Positions 22,442-34,690 of a DNA stretch of 64,000 nt are shown here, piece by piece. This DNA comes from Caprella mutica (taxonomy: Eukaryota; Arthropoda; Malacostraca; Amphipoda; Caprellidae): the NCBI GenBank assembly GCA_947561585.1, contig CANNZV010002615.1:1-64000 (forward strand). Direction: 5' to 3'. Under the pieces are notes generated by a model. That model worked only from the letters and a program-made list of their open reading frames with translations. It was not told the DNA's origin and searched no databases. Each line of letters starts with the position of its first letter. The first letter of the stretch is position 1. A program made the translations under genes and the position numbers.

Positions 22442-23085
22442 TTTTTCCTGTACTTATTTATGATTTATCACTTAAAAGCACTTATATTAATGAACACTGT
22501 AATTAGACATGAATTTATACACTTTGATCAGATAAAGTACACTTTTTTCCAATAGTCATCCAATACTCAACCAATATTCATTCCGATATACAAAATTTCT
22601 TGCATATAGTAAACAAAGTTATATTTTTAAACGGGATTCAATAATATAATAGATATCTAGTTACTTGTGTTATATCGATTTGTATTGAACAATATCAGAT
22701 TTGGAAATATATGATATGCAATGGTTAGAAGTATATTAGATTATTAAAATAATTTAGACACTCACAATTAAATATTCAATTTAAGTGTATACATATACTT
22801 CATTCCAATTATTGCTACCATTGCTACGAATTTGACATCAAATCGATTCGTCATCTGTTTATTGGGTAAAGTTTAAATGGTCTATAAGTGTTTAATCATT
22901 AATATGAGTATAATATTATAATATATGCAATAAACATGTAAAATATTGTAGCTAACAGTTTAACGTGATAAGACTAGAAAAAGTTGCTACTTATTAAATA
23001 ATACAGGGTTTTCTCTACTTAGTCCGCAGTGTTCTTATAACTATGGTAACAGTTCTTCTATTCTTGGAACAAATCCAACCTTTTC
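22442..23085. other. AT-rich spacer, nothing recognised
   Basis: No exon, repeat family or RNA signature recognised on either strand. Confidence 0.5.
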
Positions 23086-23230
23086 AGGTATGGATCAATA
23101 AGAAATAGAGGTTATCATTTTAAAATCATGACTTTGCCTCTTTTCGTGCATTTGAACTCTCTAGATAATTAACAGATGAAATACTCAGATCTTATAGAAG
23201 GACAATGTTTTAGTTTTAACCTTTCACCGT
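23086..23230. repeat. Relic of the lectin-gene spacer
   Basis: AGGTATGGATCAATAAGAAATAG, then TTTTAAAATCATG, CTTTGCCTCTTTTCGTGCAT and so on, is homologous to 30171-30300 and 34033-34160, which lie just upstream of lectin copies 1 and 2. Its presence 3.5 kb beyond the 3' end of copy 1 suggests that the duplicated block once extended further. Confidence 0.6.
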
Positions 23231-24187
23231 GTAACAAATTTCCTAACCAGATCCTTTAAAGCCGGTAGTACCTACATATATCTGCCAGCAAAAGTTTCTA
23301 ATATACAAATGGCCAAAGATGTACCAATTTACTTGTAGTTTTGTCAGTTGCCGTCATTATCATTGACTCATGTTCAGTTTTTGTTTCAATTTTGTTTAAA
23401 TACAACTGATTACTTGAAGAAACGTATCGCCTATATATATTGCCGATTCGTTGATAGGTTGCATGTTAAACTTCATTCTAAAAATAAACTTTATTCTAAC
23501 ACATTCTAAAATATTATAAATTGTGTAATATTCTGTTATTAATATTCATATAAACTATATGAAAGATTATATATGAACCAGAGCCGATTAAAGATCAAGA
23601 GGTCAAGAAACCGAGCAGAGAACAAGACGACGGCTGACAGATGGACATACTTCAATGAAAAACAAAATAAGATAAGCCAACCGTAATTTCTTTTATGGTT
23701 ATATTATTAATTTACCCTGTGTAGGCGATTAACTTATTATTAAAAGATACTCGGCATGAGATACATTTTTTCCAAAAGATTGATAAAATTACAGTTAGAG
23801 GTAAAGTAGGACATATAACGAAAATGATTTTTAGGAAAAGATAAAATATGATAATCACTAACCTTTAAATTTCAGCCTCTTAAAATTGGTAGTTTATTTT
23901 TTGGTGTAGAAATGATGAAGATTATATCATAATTAATAAGTACGTACGTAAACATAATATAAAATAATAAAGGAGAGATACTTAGTCATAATGAAAACAA
24001 GCAATTAAATCAGATAGAAGAAAGTTTCGATTAGTTGTAAAATGCTTTATCAATTTTGAAAAAACTTTCAAGAATTGTCGATAATTTTATGCGTTTTTGG
24101 GAGGCAAAAGTATAAATACAAAAAGCAATAATGGCGGCGGTGAGTGTGACTGAAGTATAAGGGAGACAGAAAGAAGGTGAGGTATTT
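23231..24187. other. Spacer, nothing firmly recognised
   Basis: AT-rich. At 24131 ATGGCGGCG is followed by GTGAGTG, which could be a minute first exon with a donor, but nothing else supports a gene here. Confidence 0.35.
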
Positions 24188-25275
24188 AAAGGTCCCCTCC
24201 ACTCAAATTTTTTTATTTCTCTTTTTGTGATGAACGTTTCGCATCAGTCCTTACCTATAAATCATTGGGGTCTGAATATGTAAAAAGTATTCTTTAAATA
24301 CTTATATATGGGCTTGATCTCTAATATTGTGTTGTATATTTCTACTTTTTTTTGGAATAGCTCACAGCCTGTCCGACTGTGAGTTATTATGTAAAAGGAC
24401 AATATTTTATCAATAAAGATGTTTATGTTTGTTTATGTTTATGTTCACTCAGTCAGCCACATAATTATAGTCTTGAGGTTAACACCTTACCGATTCACTC
24501 TCAGCTAATGTTGTTAACCATGCACTGTTCAGTATAGGGTGTTTGAAGTATAGCAAGTTGAAACTATATTCTGAGTTACCATTATCTTTTTGTATTAACT
24601 TATTATGAAAGAGATCTAAGAGAAAAGAAAAGATCTATAGGTGATAGTAAAGTGAGCAAGTATTTGTGTATAGAACCTAATACCAAAACAAGAATTGAGT
24701 AAACAGAATAAGACTAGGCTATTCACGTTCAAGTACTAAGTAGAACAGTACTATAGTAAATAGATATAATATAGACCAGAACGGGCCATCACATATTCAT
24801 TAGAACTAAGGTTACTGATTATAAAAATGCAAATTATTTCAAATTTGGTTCTATAGTTTTATTATAATATGTAATTTAATAGTTTTTTCCATTCTCTCTT
24901 TTATCCTCTGAATTTCAAGCAACGATAAAGGCCGATTGTCCGATAGATTAACTAGATAATTATAAGATAATAGATCCATATAACGAATCCAAGTACCTAA
25001 TTAAATATTTCCTACTAATAGTTTTCATATATCATAACATTTTTCCGTTCTAGAGAACTGTTAATTTTAAAACACTGTTTTTGAATAGGTATACGAGACA
25101 TAACTATACTAACTATTCGTCTTTTTTCTTCTAATGAATCTTAGAAAGAGTGAAAGTTGAATATTTCTTATATAATTAATTGTGAACCGAATACTTTGTT
25201 TTAAGTTATGTAACCTTAGCTCTAGAAATTGAGGGTAATTCCAGATTTTTTTAATTTAGAGTGGAGAGGACCTTT
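24188..25275. mobile_element. Candidate 1.1 kb element bounded by AAAGGTCC inverted ends, copy 2
   Basis: The left end AAAGGTCCCCTCCACTCAAA matches the inverse of the right end TTTAGAGTGGAGAGGACCTT over about 20 bp. This is the best-supported of the two pairs (see 190-1310). The interior is AT-rich without an open frame. Confidence 0.45.
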
Positions 25276-25435
25276 GATAAAATGAGTAGGCGGTTGACTA
25301 CTTGGGAACTTTCAAATTAGGGTTAGAAGAGTTAACGGATATTTGTGAATAATTAGAAGTGATTTTTAAACATCATTTTTAAAAAGTTTAGGATAAATTA
25401 ATTGGGATTTAAGGTTTGAAATTGTAGTATTATTG

Positions 25436-25612
25436 AATGAAACAAAATTTTGAAATAAATTTTGAAATAAAATTTTGAAATAAAATTTTGAAATAAAATT
25501 TTGAAATAAAATTGAAATAAAATTTTGAAATAAAATTTTGAAATAAAAATTTGAAATAAAAATTTGAAATAAAAATTTGAATAAAAATTTGAAAAAAAAA
25601 TTTGAAATAAAG
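25436..25612. repeat. Minisatellite, 15-16-bp unit
   Basis: Unit GAAATAAAATTTT with drift to GAAATAAAAATTT; about 11 copies, decaying at the right end. Confidence 0.9.
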
Positions 25613-26153
25613 TTTAAAAAATAATTTTTTGTTAATTTAGTAGGGGTAGATATTTGATGTCATGATTTAGTCAAGTACATCATCAGTACGTTACCATAAA
25701 AGTAGATTTTGTACCGAGAACAATTTAGTTCCTAGGTAACTAGGTACCGTCATTTTAACATCTCTAGTAATCACAGCTAGTCTCATGGTCAAGTCACAGA
25801 TGATAGTCATTCATCTGTGGTTCCGTGATCTAAACCTAGTGCATAAATCTGTGAATTAAATACAGTTTGTTCAAGTTATTCCTATATGTATATTTTAATT
25901 ATTGAGTGATATCTCATACATACGTATAAGCTAAGTGAAGAATTTATGAAGTATGAGAATATAAGTGACACTAGCATACGTTTAGTTAACATAATTAAAG
26001 TATCTTGTATCGATACTAGGTAAGACGCTGAGGTTATCTTGAGAGAAACACGCGATTTTACAGATTTAATCTATATACTTCTTAGTAAAAGTTTGACTTA
26101 AGCAGCCTTTATGATGTCGAAAACTGTTAACAGATAATAACACTAATAAAACC
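25613..26153. other. Spacer, nothing recognised
   Basis: No exon, RNA or repeat family seen. Confidence 0.5.
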
Positions 26154-26484
26154 ATAGTAAATAAAAAGAGAAGTATGCTACGTTTCGAATTCATTGACGG
26201 TGAACTTGATCCGTTCTTCAGAAACGATGTAAACAAATGACGTCACACAGAGTACTCTCAACTATTATAAGTATTATTAGTTGACTATTATAAGTGGATC
26301 GAGTGTAAAACGGGATAAAAACAATTTTATGTAAATTAATATTCATGAAAATGCACATTTAACTGAATAATAGCACAATTTTTATTTAATAACAAATAGA
26401 AAATATTTTGTGTGACGTCACTCATAATAATATTTTCGGATGTTCCAATATTGTACTTGGTATACTTCTCTATTTATTTACTAT
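26154..26484. mobile_element. MITE family F, copy 1
   Basis: The terminal inverted repeat ATAGTAAATAAATAGAGAAG (one mismatch at the left) meets its inverse at the right end; a second copy is at 49834-50151, about 85-90% identical by eye. Each copy carries TGACGTCA, a perfect CRE palindrome, near each end (26238-26245 and 26413-26420). Terminal TA suggests a TA target duplication. No coding. Confidence 0.8.
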
Positions 26485-26690
26485 GAATAAAACTTATTGA
26501 AACTAAGTACATCCTTAATAATATTGAAATTTATTTGCTTAGTTTGCTTAAACTATTACCATGCGATTATGTAATGAATTAGTTAAGCGCCGCCTCTTTT
26601 TAAGAGGCGGCGCTAAGATCTCTACGAACACATTACCCGTTTCTGCAAACTGGTAATCTGATCAAATCCAAGCATCTGGACATTCAGATA

Positions 26691-29201
26691 TCAGATAAGA
26701 ACTTCCAGTTCCAGAATTTCAATAATATGACAAGCTGCTTCTGGTGATTTTTTGACAGCCACGTAACGGAACTCTTGTCCAAATGTCCACTTAGGAATGA
26801 TGAGATTCCAGAGTTTAGGGATCGTCGGTTTGGTTAGTACGGTACCTGCCAATTGGTAGGTCGCGAAGTTTCCATTCAGCACCAGGTGATTGCCAGCGTA
26901 AATCTATCATTCGGAGAAAAATAAAACTTCATTCATCTATCGGTCACCAATATGAACATTAGAAATTTCTGATTGGTTTATCTGGACTTATGTTAACACC
27001 CACATTCCAAGAACTGCGAAATCCTAATCAAATTACAGGTAAAGCTCTTGCTCTAACAGCTGACGATCTTTTAACGGACAACTCCTTCAAAGGACAAAAT
27101 TGTTCGCTCTAACGGTCAGCTGATCGCTATAACGAACTCTTCAAATTATAAATATTTCATTCTTCTACCAAATATCTGGTCAAACATTGATTATACAATT
27201 GAGAGGTTATACAATTTGCAATCAATACTTTATATTTAGTTTTTAAAATTTTCATTACTTCGATTTTGTAACCCTTTTCCGCCACATTTTCTTTGATTAG
27301 AAAATTTCAATAGAAATTTGAAAAAGGTGTGACTATTCTATATTCTATTTTAATACATATATACTTCATTTATTCATACCGAAAAAAATAAGAATTATGA
27401 AATGAAAAAAATCATTTCTATATTGTGTTCATGCAGTTTAATAAACGATTATTAATAATGCTACGTATATTAGTTTGCATGTAGGTACATAGATATCTAT
27501 GAATGTGAAGTTGAAAAATAACACCCTTTTATTTATCATATTTATAGTACTTTAAGCGACAGTTATACCTACCTTATTATTTCGTATATTTATATAAGTA
27601 AGTTATATAAATATAATACGATTTTTATTACGGTTTCTTTCAAATGCTGTTAAAGAATACTAGAAAAGTTAAAATCCCCAACTAAACTAAATAATGTATC
27701 GTTACAACGAATGCTATCCCTATAGAAAATATTTTTCCGTACATGTACTAGTCGTTGTATGAACTTTACCTGTACTAAAAAAAATCATATTTTAGTTTCT
27801 TTTTTATCTAAGAGATCTGAGATTTTATTTATATCAAATATTCATTACCGATAAATAATACGCACAAGTATTTGCACTAAATGGAAAATCCATAATTTTG
27901 GGATGTTAAACAATTTCAATGTTGAAGGTTTCTTAATATTCGAGATGTAGAATTGATATTTTTGCCGAATGCTCTTACCTTAACTCTTTATCGTTCAACA
28001 AACTGCTTTTTATACTTAGTTTAAGTGACTAAATTTAAGTTTAAGTGACCACAAGAAAATGGTTCAAATAAATCTTCACCGCGTAGAGTTTAAATTTCCT
28101 CTCGAAATTGCGAACACAATTTCATTATTAGCCTACTAGAATAAGAATGAAAAATGGTCAGTTGATTGGTTTTATTCATAAATTATTTTTAAAGGAATAG
28201 TTTGAATGACGCCACTTATAACTTCTAAGTTTCTCTTTTTAGAACTCACTTCCACATCTTCAAATCTGTTCCATTCAATTACATGTATCCGAGTCATGAT
28301 TTTGACACTCCTGATGGCGTATTGTTGTCCCAAATCCACAACAAACCAAGAGTTCAAGGTTTCCTTATCCGAATGGAAAAATTCCAAACCCTCATCCAGA
28401 AGTCCATCAAGTGCATATTCTCCTCCGCTGTCAAATAAAATATTTTGACATGATATAGAAAATATAGCAAAACTTAAATAATTTCGACATGGTCTAAGAA
28501 ACTGAAGCCATTATTATGTGTGTTTTCTAACATATAAGAATAAATAATGGGTAAAAGATCTAACAATGTATATCCAGAATCCTTGATATGGGCCGGTGAG
28601 GTGTAGAAAGTTTTTCCAAGAGCCACGTTAGTCTTTCCGATGGACGAGAAAGCAGCAGGCAAAGAACTGTTCACTGGAGACTGTCCCACAAGAATGCAAG
28701 TTTGATCTGAAGTGGTAAAACACTTTTGTTAGTTCTATTTTATCGAACATAACTACTTTATTATATACAAGCAGAAAAATATACTTTTTGCTTTGAAATC
28801 GATTGAATACGTAATTCGGTGATTTCAAAGAATAATTAATGATGACAACTACCTAACTAACTTTAATCAAACGATTAGAATATCATAATTTATATATAAC
28901 AGAGCATTACAGACCTAAATAAATTAGGAATTTTGACACCATTTACCATAAGACAAGCCTCCTCACCTTCAAAGTACAGAAAGCAGTTGCAGAGGGTTTG
29001 GGCGCAGAACAAGCTGCATTTGATATCATCTGAGACAGATAAAGTCTTGTTAGTCACAGATGAAGACAACCACAAGCTGGATGGAGAACAACTTGCTGTT
29101 AACAGTTCATCGACTGGACAGGATAAGCCTATCTCATCGCACAGCAAATTGCCTTTAGATCCAGAAAAGAGAAACAAGAACACTATCCTTAGTCGGAACA
29201 T
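26691..29201 (-). CDS. Secreted F5/8-type-C lectin-like protein, copy 1
   Basis: Exons on the minus strand: 29201-28915, 28706-28565, 28427-28250, 26903-26691 (stop). Exon 1 gives a signal peptide (MFRLRIVFLFLFSGSKG) and a cysteine-rich segment, CSLFCAQTLCNCFLYFEG...ACLM, like a PAN/apple domain. Exons 2-4 give an F5/8 type C (discoidin/F-type lectin) fold: NVALGKTFYTS, ALDG, SWFVVDLGQQYAIRSVKIMT, RFEDVE, IYAGN and a C-terminal FRYVAVKK...LELEVLI strand. Exons 2-3 and 3-4 join in phase (TT+C, then 0). Exon 1 to 2 does not: the visible donor AG/GTCTGT leaves phase 2, whereas exon 2 needs phase 1. The exon 2 donor is weak (GTTAGA). The canonical fucose motif RGDxxxxR is absent. About 270 residues. 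The Met at 29201 is chosen because the signal peptide starts there in all three copies. Expressed gene or recent pseudogene: undecided. Confidence 0.68.
26904..28249 (-). other. Intron 3 of lectin copy 1
   Basis: Bounded by donor GTGAGT (28244-28249) and an acceptor AG (26904-26905). The part nearest exon 3 and the 27880-27980 segment align with introns of copies 2 and 3. Near 27070-27140 there are GGACAACTCC- and GACAAAATTGTTCG-like words reminiscent of the foldback word family, but no element can be delimited. Confidence 0.5.
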
Positions 29202-29530
29202 GGTGAAGCTATCCTCAATACCTACTTGGATGGACTGAATCATAATTGGATTCTGTAAGAAGCACTAATTTAATTTAATGCCACTTCAAGTAAGTTTAAA
29301 AAAGTCGATTAACTTACAGACAGACTGGACCGAACTGCTTTTTTTCAGTTAATTATCATAGTCATTATGTTTTTTAACATATCATTGAAATAGTTAGCTT
29401 TAGTTTATACATTGATCTGTTACACCCTGACTCTTGTACTAATGATCACAATCACCTACCGTAATGACCACTGTTGGACAAGAGTTAAAAAAAACAGAGC
29501 GACAAGTTGCACTAAGTTCTATCCGAATAT

Positions 29531-30168
29531 TGAACCGATATTCATACAATAGTCAACCGATATTCATACAATAGTCAACTGATATTCATACAATAGTCAA
29601 CTGATATTCATACAATAGTCAACCGATATTCATACAATAGTCAACTGTTATTCATACAATAGTCAACTGATATTCATACAATAGTCAACTGTTATTCATA
29701 CAATAGTCAACCGAAAATCACCACAATAGTCAACTGATATTCATACAATAGTCAACTGATATTCATACAATAGTCAACTGATATTCATACAATAGTCAAC
29801 TGATATTCATACAATAGTCAACCGAAAATCACCACAATAGTCAACTGATATTCATACAATAGTCAACTGATATTCATACAATAGTCAACTGATATTCATA
29901 CAATAGTCAACTGATATTCATACAATAGTCAACTGATATTCATACAATAGTCAACTGATATTCATACAATAGTCAACCGAAAATCACCACAATAGTCAAC
30001 TGATATTCATACAATAGTCAACTGATATTCATACAATAGTCAACTGATATTCATACAATAGTCAACTGATATTCATACAATAGTCAACCGAAAATCACCA
30101 CAATAGTCAACTGATATTCATACAATAGTCAACTGATATTCACCACAAAACTCAACCGAAAATCACCA
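29531..30168. repeat. Minisatellite, 22-bp unit, upstream of lectin copy 1
   Basis: Unit TGATATTCATACAATAGTCA plus AC, about 29 copies. A variant CCGAAAATCACCACAATAG recurs at about 29711, 29822, 29978, 30088 and 30156, marking duplicated blocks of about 5-7 units. The same unit forms the array at 33690-34028 and the unexpanded seed at 42041-42082. Confidence 0.95.
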
Positions 30169-30845
30169 CAAAGGTATGGATCAATTAAAAATAGAAATGG
30201 TAATTTTAAAATCATGGCTTTGCCTTTTTTCGTGCATTGGAACACTCTTGAATCTGAATAATTATATGAACTAAGTCTTAGATTTACAGGATAAGAAATG
30301 GAGAGAAAATTAAAGCATTTTATAATTGTAATCGATAGTTATACATTTTTTATCAGTCCTTATAATTTTTTTTATTTAATCACTATAATAATATATCTAT
30401 GTTTCAAATAAATTATTTCGAACCAGCAAAGCTGTCATAATAGTCAGCAGGATAAAAAAAAACATTTTTACGATTAACAATAATTTCACCTCATTTACAA
30501 ATAAAATGTAAAGTGTTTTGGAACACTAATATTAGGTAAATAACACCCATGTAGTGTACTTTTTTTACTGTTTTTCTTTTCTAGGAACAGCTGGAGTTCA
30601 GATTTGTAGAATTTAGATCGTAACAGCCCCGCTAGAGGACCAAATAAGCAATTTTTAAAATTTTATATACATTTTAATTGTTTTATTACATTATATACTA
30701 TTATACACATCCCTTATAATAATTGAATATCTATTTGATTTTAAGATATTCGAAACTTCAAAGATATTTGTCGAAGAATATCTCTACGATCACTTCACCA
30801 TTATCTGCAAACTGGTAAGTTGTTCAATTCAGAACGTCTTGATAT
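30169..30845. other. Spacer between lectin copies 1 and 2
   Basis: 30171-30300 is duplicated at 34033-34160 and 23086-23230. The rest is AT-rich; near 30700-30780 it aligns with the 3' flank of copy 3 (36400-36460). No further feature seen. Confidence 0.5.
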
Positions 30846-33349
30846 TCAGATAAGAACTTCCAGTTCCACAATTTCAATGACATTTGAAGCTGCTTCTGGT
30901 GATTTTTTGACAGCCACGTAACGGAACTCTTGTCCAAATGTCCACTTAGGAATGATGAGATTCCAGAGTTTAGCGACCGTCGGTTTGGTTAGTACTGTAC
31001 CTGCCAATTGGTAGGTTGCGAAGTTTCCATTCAGCACCAGGTGATTGCCAGCGTAAATCTGTCATTCGGGAAAATTAAAACTTCATTCTACTGTTGGTTA
31101 TCAATCTTGAACTTTTTGAAATATCAGATTGACCTATCATGACCTACCAAAGCACCCACTCTCCCAGAACTGAGACATTATTATCCTAATTCGAATTACT
31201 TAATCTACAGAAAATAGATTTCTTTCATCTTTCTCTAATATACTGAAATGTCTCTATTCTTTAATATCTCTATAGTCTATACTTTATAACATCAAAAATC
31301 CATCTAACATTGACTACTTATTACAGAAAAAATAATATGCAAAAGGATTTCAACTCAACGGAACATCCATAATTTCGAGATGTTGTTCAATATCGTTGTT
31401 GAAAATTCCCTGATTTGCGTGCTGTGGAATGGACATTTTGCCTGAATGCTCGATTCTTAACTAGTTCACCAAACTACTTTTTAACTTGTTTGACAACCAA
31501 CTTTTCAAAATAATTTCATTTGTTGACAGATTGTTCTGAGATTTGTAAGGTTAATGTAACTCATATAATTTTTTCGCTTTTCGCTTGGTTTTCGAAAAAA
31601 AGTAGTTTGTCAATTTTTTATAAAAACAATCGTATACATTTCAAATGACGAGAAGTGTATGAATGTATATGCTAGAAAAAAAAAATAAGACAGTTTTAGA
31701 ATCCGTGAAACATTTCGAACAAATCTATAGAGGGCTTTTTCATTTTTCCTTCTTTTTTTATAACCATTTTTGATGATTAACTGAAATGTTCAAAAAACAA
31801 CAAAATTCTCTGTTTGGATTGTAATAAAAAAAAACTATTGTGAAAATTGAAAAAGCCTTCCATATATTTGTTAGAAATGTTCCAAGGATTCTAAAACGGT
31901 CGTCTTTGGTTTTCTTGTAGCGTGAAAACTCGTTGACTTCTCGTCTTTTTTAGTTTGATATTCACATTTTACAGGAGAGTCCGAAACGTCTATATTTGAC
32001 CAAAATGTAGATAAGTAAATAATACCCAAAATCGTAACTCAAGAAAAATGAGACATAAATGAACACTGCCTAGCATTCCATTTGCAATTAAAAAAAATCA
32101 TGATTCTTTTGGACTCTCCTGGGGGAGTTTCTACTGCTCGTACCATCACAAAAAATTGGGACATGAAAGAAATGGTTGAAAAAATCTTCACCGTGTAGAG
32201 TTTAAATTTTCTTTCGAAATTGCAAACACGAATTTCACTATTAGCCTACTAGAATAAGAATAAAAGATGGTCAGTTGATTGGTTTATATCCATAAATTAT
32301 TTTTAAAGGAATTGTATGACTGACGCCACTTATAACTTCTAAGTTTCTCTTTTCAGAACTCACTTCCACATTTTCAAATCCGTTCCATCCAAAATTAAAT
32401 ATCCGAGTCATGATTTTGACACTTCTGATGGCGTACTGTTGTCCCAGATCCACAACAAACCAAGAGTTCGGGGTATTAGGATCCGAATGGAAAAATTCCA
32501 AACCATCATCCAGTTGTCCATCAAGTGCAAACTCTCCTCGTCTGGCAAATGAAATATTACTACAAAATGTAGGAATCCAAGAATACCAATTGACAGTCAC
32601 TATGTATTTTCAAAATATAGCAGAACTTAAATAATTTTGATCAAGTCAAGAAATTGACACTACTATTGTGTGCGTTTTAAATTTAAAGGGTTATATGATG
32701 GAGTAGAAAACTTACAATTCATTTCCGTTAATAATACGGGCCTTTGAGGTGTAGGAAGTTTTTCCAAGAGCCACGTTAATCTTTCCGATGGACGAGAAAG
32801 CAGCAGGCAGAGAATTGCCCACTGGAGACTGTCCGACAAGAATACAAGTTCGATCTGAAGTGATGAAACAACTTTATAAGTTTGATTTTATCAAACCTTA
32901 TTGACCTATTTTTATACTAACATATAGAACAGTTTATTTTTGCATTGAAATCGATTGAATTTGCAATTCCATGATTTCGAAAAATAATGATGACAACTAC
33001 CTAAATCTCTTGAATCAAACGTTTAGAATATCAGAATTTGCATATAACAGAGCATTACAGACCTAAATAAATTAGGAATTTTGACATCATTTACCATAAG
33101 ACAAGCCTCCTCACCTTCAAAGTACAGAAAGCAGTTGCAGAGGGTTTGGGCGCAAAACAAGCTGCAGATAGTATCATCTGAGACAGATAAAGTCTTGTTA
33201 GTCACAGATGAAGACAACCACAAGCTGGATGGAGAACAGCTTGTTGTTATCAGTTCATCGACTGGACAGGATAAGCCTATCTCATCGCACAGCAAATTGC
33301 CTTTAGATCCAGAAAAGAGAAACAAGAACACTATCCCTAGTCGGAACAT
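30846..33349 (-). CDS. Secreted F5/8-type-C lectin-like protein, copy 2
   Basis: Exons on the minus strand: 33349-33063, 32854-32716, 32541-32364, 31058-30846 (stop). Signal peptide MFRLGIVFLFLFSGSKG, PAN/apple-like cysteine cluster, then an F5/8 type C domain: NVALGKTSYTS, ALDGQLDDG, SWFVVDLGQQYAIRSVKIMT, GFENVE, IYAGN, LWNLIIPKW, FRYVAVKK, VELEVLI. Exon 2 has a strong donor (GTAAGT) and joins exon 3 as TT+A; exon 3 ends in phase 0 at GTGAGT. As in copy 1, the visible exon 1 donor (AG/GTCTGT) is in phase 2 while exon 2 requires phase 1; the other readings of exon 2 meet a stop or break the join to exon 3. The family role is carbohydrate or ligand recognition in invertebrate immunity or adhesion; the canonical fucose-binding residues are not conserved. 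Probably about 270 residues if functional. Confidence 0.7.
31552..32166. mobile_element. Long-hairpin repeat family I, copy 1 (lectin copy 2 intron)
   Basis: About 600 bp, homologous to 45304-45963. Its left half (about 31647-31755) is inverted in the right half (31835-31950): GACGAGAAGTGT ... CTTCTCGTC and GAGGGCTTTTTCATTTT ... AAAATTGAAAAAGCC. The shared right end contains TTCTACTGCTCGTACC and GGGACATGAAAG. No coding; absent from the introns of copies 1 and 3. Confidence 0.7.
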
Positions 33350-33689
33350 GGTGAAGCTATCCTCAATACCTACTTGAATGGACTGAATCATAATTGGATT
33401 TTGTGTAAAGTACTCATATCATCTAATGCACACTTCAATTAAGTTCACAAAGTCCATTAACTTAAAAACAGATTGAAGCGTACTGATTTTTCAGTTACTA
33501 ATCATAGTTCATTATGTTTTCTAGCATATCATTGGAATAGCTAGCTTTAGTTTATACATTGATCTGTTACACCCTGACTCTTGGTCTAATGATCACATTA
33601 TCATTTCACAGCACTTACCCTAATAACTACTGTTGGACATGATTTGAAACACTTTGAGCGATAAAATTCACTAAATTCCATCCGAATAT

Positions 33690-34028
33690 TAAACTGATAC
33701 TCTTATTATAGTCAACCGATATTCATACAATAGTCAACCGATATTCATACAATAGTCAACCGATATTCATACAATAGTCAACCGATATTCATACAATAGT
33801 CAACCGATATTCATACAATAGTCAACTGATATTCATACAATAGTCAACCGATATTCATACAATAGTCAACCGATATTCATACAATAGTCAACCGATATTC
33901 ATACAATAGTCAACCGATATTCATACAATAGTCAACTGATATTCATACAATAGTCAACCGATATTCATACAATAGTCAACTGATATTCATACAATAGTCA
34001 ACAGATATTCATACAATATTCAACTGAT
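33690..34028. repeat. Minisatellite, 22-bp unit, upstream of lectin copy 2
   Basis: Unit CCGATATTCATACAATAGTC plus AA, about 15 copies, mostly the CCG variant with a few CTG. Same locus-relative position as the array upstream of copy 1. Confidence 0.95.
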
Positions 34029-34199
34029 TTCAGGTATGGATCAATAAGAAATAGAAATGGTAATTTTAAAATCATGGCTTTGCCTTTTTTCGTGTATTGG
34101 AACACTCTTGAATCTGGATAATTATATGAACTAAGTCTTAGATTTACAGGATAACAAATGGAGAGAAAATTTGAATGTGTTAACAGGTCGCATATTATA

Positions 34200-34690
34200 C
34201 AGGGTGGGACTTAAATATTGCATCACAAATATATTGTAATAAATACAATATATTCATAGACAAAATATTATATGTGTAATCATTACATACGTAAATAACT
34301 AAACAATTGAAGAAAAGGATCATTAATTCTATGCATTCGGGGCTAATCCAACATTTGGATAATTTCCTCATCAAATTGGTATCGAACAAAATCTGATCCC
34401 AAGCTCGAGTGAAAGAAGCTTCCATTCGTCAACAGAATGGTGGACTTTCGAAAAGGGCCTCGACTCAATAATAAACAATATCGATAAGTTTGTCAGATTC
34501 AAATCCAGTGAACAAGCAGGCCAATATTCTTTAGGCTAGAGACGACGTGGTAAATTAATCTGGTGTGCGATGTTTTCCATATGAACTGTTTCCCCGTCCT
34601 GTTGAAAGGTCCTAGAGTTTGGCATTGTCGAAATGAGTCCACCAAAACAGTTGAACTATCCACAGAAATGCTCCCAGTGTTGGAAGCTTC
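34200..34690 (-). pseudogene. Mariner-family transposase relic, C-terminal part
   Basis: The minus-strand frame reads TFQQDGETVHMENIAHQINL, a stop, then EYWPACSLDLNLTNL, IIESRPFSKVHHSVDEW, and, after a frame change, ASFTRAWDQILFD. These match the second catalytic aspartate block (FQQDGAPAHT), the WPxxSPDLNP block and the C-terminal VDELKxxI...W region of Tc1/mariner transposases. A stop and a frameshift mark it as dead. A terminal-type sequence (TTGCATCAC ... ACAGGGTGGGAC, inverted) lies at 34199-34228, probably its 3' end. Confidence 0.75.

Noticed and set aside
24126..24145. ATGGCGGCG followed by GTGAGT as a minute first exon
   Set aside because: Three codons only, with no promoter or following exon.
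28933..29238. Plus-strand frames antisense to lectin exon 1 (also 33081-33377 and 41436-41741)
   Set aside because: Mirror frames of a conserved exon; the minus strand has the signal peptide, cysteines and splice logic.
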